Shown piece after piece: positions 22,280-32,200 of a DNA stretch of 64,000 nt. The notes under the pieces are model-generated. The model was not told the DNA's origin and did no database searches. It saw only the letters and a list, made by a program, of their open reading frames with translations. Numbering within the stretch: position 1 is the stretch's first letter; every line of letters begins with the position of its first letter. The DNA lies in NCBI GenBank assembly GCA_963580285.1, contig OY757011.1, positions 199,843,644 through 199,907,643 of the forward strand, written 5' to 3'. The stretch is from Lucinisca nassula (lineage: Eukaryota; Mollusca; Bivalvia; Lucinida; Lucinidae). The position numbers and the translations under genes were made by a program.

Positions 22280-22646
22280 CAGTTTATCATATGACGTCCT
22301 TTCTGAGAGTGTAATAACGCCGTGCAATATTTTCGATAATCCACTAGTGGATTAAATATGCAAATTAGCCAGATGCGTCCCGTAACATTACATGTATGAC
22401 GTCCTTAGCGACGTCGCGTTTATTAATGACGGAATACTGACATTTTATAAAACAATCGTGAATAAAATGCGTTTTAAATGTCATATGATAAATAGAATCT
22501 TGCATTCGTGCTCATGTATTATTGAATTTATTAAACTCGTTGAGGAAAAAAGGATAAAATGCGAGGCTATGCCTCGCATTTTATCCCTTTTCCTCAACTC
22601 GTTTGATAAATTCAATAATACATGAACACTCATGTAAGATCCTCTA
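22280..22646 (-). repeat. Fold-back element, family G, reversed
   Basis: Reverse-complement match to 17312-17660, including ATCCACTAGTGGATTAAATATG, the long hairpin with GAGGCTATGCCTC at its tip (22560-22577) and the end ATGTAAGATCCTCTATGTA. Confidence 0.85.
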
Positions 22647-22675
22647 TGTATGACACAGCTGTGTAGAAGCCTCCA

Positions 22676-22800
22676 TGGTGTAGTGGTTATGCTTCTCGCC
22701 TCATAAACCAGGGGCTTCTCCAGACTTTTGGTTGAGTCTTTAAACTGAGGTCCTGTCTCCATATGACAGCTGTTGGTGGGTCATGAAACTCAAACACACA
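22676..22800 (+). repeat. SINE-2 copy with internal deletion
   Basis: Head GAAGCCTCCATGGTGTAGTGG, then an abrupt jump past the B box to GGGGCTTCTCCAGAC, and the body through GAGTCTTTAAACTGAGG, ending AAACTCAAACACACA. Confidence 0.8.
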
Positions 22801-23670
22801 GAGCTGTGGTATTGAACAAACACTTTTGGGACCATGAAAAATTGTTCATGACATGTTATTCAAGCTACTCAGGTCAAATTCTAAAACCATGTCAGGAGGC
22901 ATTATCAAAGGGATAAATATGGATATCTTTTCGATCTTCTATAAAATAATTGTCTGAGTGAGTACACAAAACATAAATTTTCAGGTTAAAAAGGTGAGGG
23001 AAGTGAGGGGGGGGGGGGGGGATGAAGAATTACTTTGTGGCAACATGTGCTACAAAAATTGTTTATATCTTTCGTTTCTACATGCAAATAGTGAAAGCTT
23101 TCATAGAAACAGTGGGTATTCGGTGATATTTGAAGGATAAGTTTTGTTACTTCTCCATAAAAACCTGTGTATTGGGTATTTATTTGGACCACCTCAGCGA
23201 GGCCCACCTTATCATTCTGTTGCTATGGTTTTGCTCTGACTGCATGTAATCTTACATGCTGATGAGTATCATTGTTGGTCACAGGACATACAGAAGTCCT
23301 TGAAATATGAGAAGTCTGAAAAATTGAAACCTTTAACCAATTGCATGTGGGAAACCCCTAAAGGGGTACGTTTGCAAATATTGCAGGCCCAGATCAGACG
23401 TTGCAGAACGCGGTGTCTGATCAGGGCCTGCACTGCTTACAGGATTTTCTGTCAAAAATAGAATAAAAACGAAAAAATAGGCCTACCATCTCATATATGA
23501 CAAATGGACTTGCCCAACATATAGCAATGGCAGAGTCAACTAGTGTACAATAGGTCATGCTCTTAAATGGCAAAAAGAACTTCTGCAGATCACATTCAGG
23601 TCTTCATATTTTTCGAGAGACGTTCATGTGAATCCAGCAGTGTCAAGTTTAATGTCAAGCTCAGTGCTTC
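22801..23670. repeat. Mostly unrecognised, with one family B fragment and a G homopolymer
   Basis: G-run at 23007-23021; a short family-F-like tip near 23160-23215; a family B fragment with a core at 23376-23440 (AAACCCCTAAAGGGGTACG...GATCAGACG). No exon seen. Confidence 0.5.
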
Positions 23671-23674
23671 ACAT

Positions 23675-23920
23675 CACGAAAACACGCCTATATAAATTTG
23701 ACCCCCTCAAACCCCACTTTTATATAGTAAAACTGGGGTTTGCAGGGGTAAACCTTATTTTTCTTATTTCTGCTCTAAAATGCCCACAATCTATATTTTG
23801 AGTAGAAATAAGAAAAATATCACAATTTTTCATCTTAAAATTTTGCATTTTTAGGCGATAAAGGTGGCAATGTATTTGTATAGGCGTGTTTGCGTAATGA
23901 TTTGAACTGTCAAGCTTGAT
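23675..23920. repeat. Fold-back element, variant F2 (AAACACGCCTATA ends)
   Basis: Left CATCACGAAAACACGCCTAT, right GTATAGGCGTGTTTGCGTAATG, with the F-type GACCCCCTCAAACCCCAC and TTTCTTATTTCTGCTC inside. It matches the element at 42654-43116. Confidence 0.8.
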
Positions 23921-23923
23921 AAT

Positions 23924-24122
23924 TACCATAAAAATCCTAAAAGTTTGGACAACTTGAGAACTTCAGTAATTCTCCAAAATATTTAACAAGTTTGTTTCAC
24001 AATCCAGCAAGGAGTCCAAAAAGTGCAGACAGAATCATGGCAAACAATGCAAACCCTGTGTGATCTGGGTCTGCCTTGTTTGCTGAGGCCTATCTGTCCC
24101 AATACATAGGATCATTATAGTA
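23924..24122 (+). mobile_element. Miniature element, family C (TA target)
   Basis: Ends TACCATAAAAATCCTAA and TAGGATCATTATAGTA. It contains CCAGCAAGGAGTCCAAAA and a worn core (24043-24085). A second partial piece follows at 24123-24195. Confidence 0.75.
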
Positions 24123-24195
24123 TACTAAAGGATCAAAGTTTTACCATATTTGGGGCAGTCTGATCTAGGTCTGCCCTGTTTGCTTAGCCCTATAT

Positions 24196-24730
24196 AGCTA
24201 TCCCCATACTTAGTTGAACCTTATTTTTTTTCTGAAAAATGAGAAAAAAATGTCACCTGCTTCAGTTGTGTTTAGCTCTCCAAAGGCTAATTTTGAAATT
24301 TTCATTTGTATAACTATTGGCTATGTATTATTAATGAATCTGATGTTTGGCTGTCTTCTGCTGTTGATGGAAAACACTCCAAATGTGCATTTAATCAATA
24401 TGTAAAGAGAGAATCTTTGTAAAACGGAAGCATTTGGCATAAACTTGTGTCCTAAGCAGGATTTATGGGAATCTCTCAAAGTGATACATTTACTGTATTT
24501 GCCATAATTTGTGAACAGACTCTAATAAATGCGAAACAAAACTTACAAGATGACTTTTTCTGTTTTCTGTGTGGAAAAATAATTAAGAAGATATTTTTCA
24601 AGAAGTATAAAATTATTTTACACCAATTAAGAGTGCCAGAGTTTGCAGTCTGTTAAAGAAGAAACACTCTTGAATATGAATTATTATGTTTTTTGTGTTA
24701 AAGAGGGACAATCTGTGGGCTTGCTTTTTC
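24196..24730. other. AT-rich stretch with no recognised feature
   Basis: No repeat copy or exon recognised. Confidence 0.4.
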
Positions 24731-24734
24731 TTAA

Positions 24735-24956
24735 CCCTTTTTGTTCCAAACGGAATCTTCCTCCTTATATATGGCAGGAGTCCATTTCAAAATTTAGGAG
24801 AGGCAAGTTGTGTTAACTTCAGAAATTTATTTGGAAAATAGCTGAAATTTTTGCAAATAGTGTAGACCCTGATCAGATACTATGTTCTGCGGCATCTGAT
24901 CTGGGCCTGCACTGTTTGCCAGGGTACCCGTTTTGGGATTTCTGGTACAAAATGGG
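24735..24956 (-). mobile_element. Miniature TTAA-target element, family B (222 bp)
   Basis: TTAA (24731-24734) precedes CCCTTTTTGTTCCAAACGG. The right end is GGTACAAAATGGG followed by TTGA. The core lies at 24855-24920. Confidence 0.82.
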
Positions 24957-25022
24957 TTGAGGAACATTGTGTTTTAGTATAATAGGATAAGGAGTGGGTA
25001 CCATTCTTACATGTGATTGATG

Positions 25023-25310
25023 ATTTGTTTGTTTGTTTGATTTGAGGTTTAACGTCCCCGTCAACACTGTAAAGGTCATTTTGGAGACGTTGCTTCCAAT
25101 TTTGTGGGACTTTTACCCGACAATGAGATGAAATGACATCTCAAGCCCTGTCGCCCAATGAAACCAATAGGGTTTATTTGCATGGACGGTCCGCCTCGCA
25201 CCGCGGTTCCTGGACAGGCTTAGATCCTCTAAGCGGTTTACCAGTACTAGTGTGCGGGCCGGATTCAGCTCTGCGTGGAAGCATCATGCAGCCCATATAT
25301 TTCGATGTGA
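25023..25310 (-). repeat. SINE-like repeat (SINE-6)
   Basis: On the minus strand it ends GTTAAACCTCAAATCAAAC then (CAAA)n; on the plus strand it shows GTCCCCGTCAACACTGTAAAGG, AGCCCTGTCGCCCAATGAAACC and AAGCGGTTTACCAGTACTAG. Copies: 50313-50597 (-), 52541-52830 (-), 63063-63366 (+), 27256-27392 (+, tail part). Confidence 0.8.
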
Positions 25311-25484
25311 ACCAAGAATCAAGGATAATATACAGGGATAATTTTCCTTTTTGCTATTCAGAAACCGATGTTGCGGGTACCTTAGTCTCATAACAAGGCA
25401 GCCAGCCTTGTTAATTCAGTCAAATGCACATCTGAAAGTTGATTAGGAGGTGGCAGGTTTGATTCCTGCTGGAGTTATTAGTAG

Positions 25485-25620
25485 TACTACTGTTAAGCTA
25501 CTCGCCTCACAAACCAGGGGTCTTGGGTTTTATTCTGGGCTTCTCCAGACTTTCTGATGAGTCTTTTAACCAAGGTCCTGTCTCCATATGGGATGTAAAA
25601 CTCAAACACACACACACACA
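25485..25620 (+). repeat. SINE-2 copy ending in a CA microsatellite
   Basis: GCTACTCGCCTCACAAACCAGG, TTCTCCAGACTTTCTGATG and AACTCAAACACACACACACA. The A-box part is replaced by unrelated sequence. Confidence 0.75.
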
Positions 25621-25671
25621 TGGCAACATTCTTATGTGGCAATTGATTATGAATTCTTTTCTTTGCTCATT

Positions 25672-25850
25672 CTTTCCCTTCTGCTGATTCAAGAAGGGCA
25701 GTTGTTAGTTTCTGACAAAAACAGATGCACTTCACTGGTGAACAACTTATCTATAAGCCTGCCAAGGAAGTGTGGTAAACCGACTGACTCAGTATGACCT
25801 AAATAGTGTTGACCAGGCCCTTTCTTTAATCTCCAAACAAACAAACCATC
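25672..25850 (+). repeat. SINE-5 fragment followed by a SINE-6 tail
   Basis: GCTGATTCAAGAAGGGCAG and GTTTCTGACAAAAACAGATG match SINE-5. AGTGTTGACCAGGCCC and CAAACAAACAAACC resemble the SINE-6 tail. Confidence 0.6.
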
Positions 25851-26081
25851 AAAGCAATTCTGACAAGAACCCACAGTATTTCCTTTATTTATTGTTACTT
25901 CTTTTTAATCTGAGGTTGTGGGTCATTATCGTATTTATCATAAGTATTCAGACACCTCAATTCCTTACCATACTTGTTCAAAAATTTTAACAGATTTCAG
26001 TGGCAAACAGTGTAGACACTAATGAAACTACTGGGTCTACACTATTTGCTTATGCCTGTGTGCAATTTTGATTTGTTTCAG

Positions 26082-26246
26082 GAGCCCAATCTGGGGGATA
26101 TGTTAGAGTATATTGAGGCGAGGAACAAAGCTCTTGATGAAGAAGGAAAAGAAGCATCTGCTGAAACTACTGCAGTTGAAACTACTGCAGCTGAACAGTT
26201 CATGTCACTTATCAAGTTTAATGGCGTACCAATACTGCCCCCAGTG
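26082..26246 (+). CDS. CCP110: CCP110 exon with the N terminus
   Basis: Acceptor TTGTTTCAG at 26073-26081 and donor GTG|GTAAGT at 26247, 165 nt. The likely start is ATG at 26100. The 18 nt before it are open too, so an upstream coding exon cannot be excluded. The end encodes QFMSLIKFNGVPILPPV, colinear with the conserved SLIRFHGV-type block near the vertebrate CP110 N terminus. A Thr/Ala-rich repeat (VETTA twice) lies between. A hairpin core (26003-26050) sits about 30 bp upstream of the acceptor. Confidence 0.9.
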
Positions 26247-29200
26247 GTAAGTTCTTTTAACTTAGCTTCTATGGGCAGATAGACTACCAAGAAGAATGTG
26301 TTGAGTCATTCATTTATCTATCTATCTATCTACTGATATTGCGTCGGTCACATTTGACCATTACCACAGGTGTACATTACATACACTCCAGGTTTGCAGG
26401 ATGAAAGCCTACACAGTAATCATGTAATTACGGTAGGGATCTTTAACCTGCACAGGGAATGCATTCTCCCTGCACAGGGGGCCTCCAGTTAACGTCCCGA
26501 TCCGAAGGACGGTGCACTTGATGGCATTCATCCCTGCAAATGATGCCAATGGAGCGTGTTCGGACACCGAAATTATATCGCCGCTGCCGGGGATCGAACC
26601 CGGGACCTCCAGCATCAGAGGCAAGTGCACTAACCACTGAGCTATCACGCTCCACTCATTATTAGGCTGTAGGTGAATTCAATAGATAACAAACAAGCCG
26701 GATTATGTCACCCTACTGAAGGGGAGGGGAACATAATTATTGTTTTTTGTACTGATCATGTCTGCCTTTTCTGAAAGTATGTAGCAGATACATGTAATTC
26801 ACAATTAATGTCAATATCGTAATAATCCTAAAAATTCTGACAGCTTAATCCATTTCAGACGGGAAACACCTAAACGGGTACCGTGGCAAACAGTGCAGGC
26901 CCAGATCAGACGCTGCAGAACGTGGCGTCTGATCAGGGCCTCAACTGTTTGCTAAAAGTTCAGTCATTTTCCAAATAAATTTTGAAGAAAACATAACCTG
27001 ACACCCCTAAATTTTGAAATGGTGTCCTGCTTTATATATAAGGAGGAAGATTCCATTTGGTGCAAAAAGAGTTAATGACTTGCTGTAATTCTCCTAAGAT
27101 TTTTTCAAATTTATTTCATGATCCAGCAAGGAGTCCAAAAGGTGCAGATGGAATGCCAAACAGTGTAGACCCTGATCAGACTGCTGATCTGGGTCTGCTC
27201 TATTTGCTTAGGCCTATATGTCCCAACTCCCCACACTTAGGATCATTACAGTTTTCATTGGGCGACAGGGCTTAAGATGTCATTTCATCTCAATATCGGT
27301 AAAAGTCCCACAAAACTGGAAGCAACGTCTCCAAAAGGACCTTTACAGTGTTGACGGGGACGTTAAACTTCAAATCAAACAAACAAAACAAACAAAAGGA
27401 TCATTACAGTATGTACTTATTTTTACTGAAAAATTCAATTATAAAAGTTAATTTGGGGCTTTATAGCAGGTTGCAACATTTTGGTACTAATTGTTTGAGC
27501 AGGTATAAAAATGATTCTTTATGTAGCAGATTTGCTAATTATGTCTCCCCCGAAATTTTTTTTCGGAGAGACACATTGTTTTTCCCCCGGGCGTCTGTCT
27601 GTCCGTCCATCTGTCTGTCTGTCTGTCTGTCCGTCCGTCTGTCCGTCTGTCACACATTCGTGTCCGCTCTATAACTTGAAAACCGTTAGAGCTATCTTCA
27701 CGAAACTTCATATAAATATTAATCAGCATTAGACGATGTGCAGTGCGAGAGAACTATAACTCTCGCATTTATACTTTTTGAATTATCTCCCTTGGAAGTT
27801 TGTCGGTATGTATATATGTATGGGCAAATCGTGTCCGGTCAATAACTTTCTTATTTTGAGATGGATTTTAAAATTACTTGGCAGAAATATTAACAACCAT
27901 AAAACGATGTGTGGTGCGCATGAGGCAGGTCAGAACCTCAAAGGTCAAGGTCATACTTAGAGGTCAAAGGTCAAAAAAGGGGCCTTTTTTTCGTGTTTGG
28001 TCAATAACTTTCTTATTTTGAGATGGATTTTAAAATTTCTTGGCAGAAATATTAACAACCATTAGACGATGTGTGGTGCGCATGAGGCAGGTCGGTACCT
28101 CAAAGGTCAAGGTCATACATAGAGGTCAAAGGTCAAAAAAGGGGCCTTTTTTTCGTGTTTGGTCAATAACTTTCTTATTTTGAGATGGACTTTAAAATTA
28201 CTTGGCAGAAATATTAACAACCATAAGACGATGTGTGGTGCGCATGAGGCAGGTCAGAACCTCAAAGGTCAAGGTCATACTTAGAGGTCAAAGGTCAAAA
28301 AAGGGGCCTTTTTTTCGTGTTTGGTCAATAACTTTCTTATTTTGAGATGGATTTTAAAATTACTTGGCAGAAATATCAACAACCATTAGACGATGTGTGG
28401 TGCGCATGAGGCAGGTTGGTACCTCAAAGGTCAAGGTCATACATAGAGGTCAAAGGTAAAAAAAGGGGCCTTTTTTTCGTGTTTGGTCAATAACTTTCGT
28501 ATTTTGAGATGGATTTTAAAATTACTTGGCAGAAATATTAACAACCATGGGACAATGTGTGGTGCGCATGAGGCAGGTCGGTACCTCAAAGGTCAAGGTC
28601 ATACTTAGAGGTCAAAGGTAAAAAAGGGGCCTTTTTTCGTGTTTGGTCAATAACTTTCTTATTTTGAGGTGGATTTTGAAATAACTTGGCAGAAATGTTA
28701 ACCAATATAAGAGGATGTGTTGTGTGCATGACCCAGGTTGGTACCTCAAAGGTCAAGGTCATACTTAAAGGTCAAAGGTAAAAAAGGGGCCTTTTTTCGG
28801 GTTTTGTCAATAACTTGCTTATTTCTAGATAGAATTTGAAGATACTTGGCTAAAATGTTAACTATCATGAGACGATGTGTTGCATGCATGATTTGGTTTG
28901 GTACCTAACATGTCAAGGTCATACATAGAGGTCAAAGGTCAAAAAGGGGCCTTTTTTCGTTTTTGGTCAATAACTTTCTTATTTTTAGATGGATTTTGAA
29001 ATTGCTTGGCAGAAATGTTAACCACCATGAGATGATGTGTTGCATGCATGACCCAGTTTGGTACCTGAAAGGTCAAGGTCATACATAGAGGTTAAAGGTA
29101 AAAAGGGGCCTTTTTTGTGTTCTGTCAATAACTTTCTTATTTTTAGATGGATTTTGAAATTACTTGGCAGAAATGTTAACCACCATGAGACGTTGTGTTG

Positions 29201-32200
29201 CGTGCATGACCCAAGTTGGTATTTCAAATGTCAAGGTCGTACTAAGAGGTCAAAGGACAGAAAGGGGCCTTTTTTAATGTTCAGTCAATAGCTTTATTAT
29301 TCCTGGATAGATTGTGAAATTACTTGGCAGAAATGTTAACCATCATGAGACGATGTGGTGCACGCTAGACCGAGGTTGATGCCTCCAAGATCAAGGCCAT
29401 ACTAAGAAGTCAGAGGTAAAAAAAGTTTGTTTTGTTTTATTTTGTGTCCAGTCAATAACTTTTTTTTATTTCTGGATGGACTTTATAAAGGAACCATGCA
29501 GAAATGTGCACTGTCATTAGACCATGAGTCATGTGCAAGACCAAGGTCCATACCTCCAATGTCAAGGTCATACCTAGAGGTCAAAGGTCAAAAAAGGGAC
29601 AGTCAATAACTGAAAGTGCTTGGCAGAAATGTTAACCATCATGAGACGATGTGTTGTACCTCAAAGGTCAAGGCCATACTTAGAGGTCAAAGGTAAAAAG
29701 GGGCTTATTTGTGTATGGCCAATAACTTTTTTATTTTGCTATGAACATTTTTAAAGTTACTTTGCAGAAATGTTCATCGTTATTAGATGATGTGTTGCAC
29801 ACAAGACCCAGCTCAATACCTCCAATGTCAAGGTTATCCTTAGAGGTCAAAAACGGGGGAGACATCTGTGTTTTTGTAGAAAAACAAAATCTAGTTGCTG
29901 CTGTTAATTTTGAACCTTGTGAAGTGGAATTATTAAAGGCTTCTGTCTCATTACAGTCCTCCATGTTCTAGCAGTTTAGAGTGCTAACTCATACACATTA
30001 GGTCCATGGCCTAGCAGTTAAGAGTGCTAACTCATACACATAAGGTCCATGGCCTAGCAGTTAAGAGTGCTAACTCATACACATAAGGTCCATGTCCTAG
30101 CAGTTAAGAGTGCTAACTCATACACATAAGGTCCATGGCCTAGCAGTTAAGAGTGCTAACTCATACACATAAGGTCCATGTCCTAGCAGTTAAGAGTGCT
30201 AACTCATACACATAAGGTCCATGGCCTAGCAGTTAAGAGTGCTAACTCATACACATAAGGTCCATGTCCTAGCAGTTAAGAGTGCTAACTCATACACATA
30301 AGGTCCATGTCCTAGCAGTTAAGAGTGCTAACTCATACACATAAGGTCCATGGCCTAGCAGATAAGAGTGCTAACTCATACATTTAAGGTCCATGTCCTA
30401 GCAGTTAAGAGTGCTATAAATGAAATAATCTTGAAAGGGCCACAATGATAATATCTCATTTAATATTTTTCTGTTCAGCTCAACCAGGACAGACGTGAGG
30501 AGATGGACTCCTACAAGAGTCTTGCAGTTCGACTGGAGAGCAAAAAGCGGGCCCGGAGACGGGAAGAACTTCATGCCAGGGTCCAATCTATTGTTGCGGG
30601 AGTTGAGGTAAAGTTTTGCTGGACATTATCATCATTTTAAAACACTCTTCTAAAACCCTTATCTTGCTGTTCACGACAACCCCTATCTTTGAAAACAGTG
30701 TAGATCCAGATCAGATGGCTTCTGAAGAAGCCATCTGATCAGGATCTACACTGTTTGGCATTCAGTTTATAAATTTGTAGCAATAAATTACATCAAGTAA
30801 TTTGATCGGATGATAGACGGAAATGGGTGTGGCTTAGATGAATATTCAGCAAGATAAGGGTTAATCTTCTTTAGGAAATTTAGAATTCAACCCTGACTCT
30901 TACATCTTTGAAAATGGACGTGTCTATTCTTGTCAATGCGGGGTTTAGTGTAAAGCATTAGGTAGACTTCTCAGTCATGAACAGATTTTGATCAGACTTA
31001 GTGAAGTGTATTTTTAAGTTAACTGATTTCACATTTAGATTGTTCTGGTCATCCCATAAGTCATAATTACTGACTTTGTGATAAATTCATATACTTTCCA
31101 TAGCTCCAGATAAGCATTATAATGACACATCTGGGTGGAGTTGTTCAAAGCATCGATAGCTTAACAAGCTCATTTGCGAACAAAATGTGAACTGTCGTAG
31201 TAAGATATGTCATACAATTGATACTTTTGCTGAAAAAAATGTGAGCAGCTTTTGCTCACATTTTTTTCAGCAAAATAAGAGTATATTTGCCATATTAATT
31301 GATCAAAGTTTTAACAATTTGTAAACTCACGATGTCGTAAGTTTGGAACAACTGGATCCTGTATGACATTGCATTGCATACTTTCATACCTCCAAAAACG
31401 GTTAAACTTTTCTGATGAAAAGTTGTCGTATTACTTGTATTTATCCTCAGAGCGTAGATTGTGGTTGCTCAGAGCCAGTTCTAAGGAGTACCCTCAAACT
31501 ATGTCTTGGAGCAGAAATAAGAAATATAATGTACCAGGTATATTCCTGTATATTCCAGTTTTTTGTATATAGTGGAGTTTACAGGGGTGTTCATTACACA
31601 GACTGATTAACGTGATGAGAAGGCAAAACAAGTGTAATTAAGGGATGATTTTTCTCATTTCTCCATAAAACCATATGTTGTGGGTTCTCGGTGAGGCAAT
31701 TCTAGCAAGTAGCCACAACATCTGATCAGGATCTACAGTTTCATATTCATTTTGTGAATTTGTAGGAATAAACTACATCAAGTAATTTGATTGGTATAAG
31801 CCAGAAATGGATGTGGCTAAATTAATTATTTATTGGGATAAGGGTTAAACCACCTTATCTGGAGCTATGACCTTCTCATAGATGTATCATTAACCCTTAT
31901 CTTGCTGTATATTCATTTAAGCCACACCCATTTCTGTGTATCAACCAATCAAATTACTTGATGTAATTTATTGCTACAAATTCATAAACTAAATGCCAAA
32001 CAGTGAAGATCCTGATCAGATGGCTTCTTCAGAAGCCATCTGATCTGGATCTACACTGTTTGCAAAGATAGGGGTTGTCGTGAACAGCAAGATAAGGGTT
32101 AAGTATTGATCAATATTTGTCTCAGGTATTGCATTTGTGAGAGTGGTGCAGGAAAAGCATGGTTTTCAGTCCTCTGCATGTGCTAAGTAAAATAGAAGTG

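Noticed and set aside
1754..26246. Direct splice of 1793 to 26082 as the CCP110 N terminus
   Set aside because: The phase does not match: the joined frame stops after 11 codons in the second exon.
27540..27690. Short frames rich in VCPSVCLSVCLSV
   Set aside because: Translation of the GTCTGTCTGTCCGTCC microsatellite-like run.
30000..30415. CRISPR-like array of 43-bp repeats
   Set aside because: There are no unique spacers. Units are contiguous and derive from a SINE head in an animal genome.
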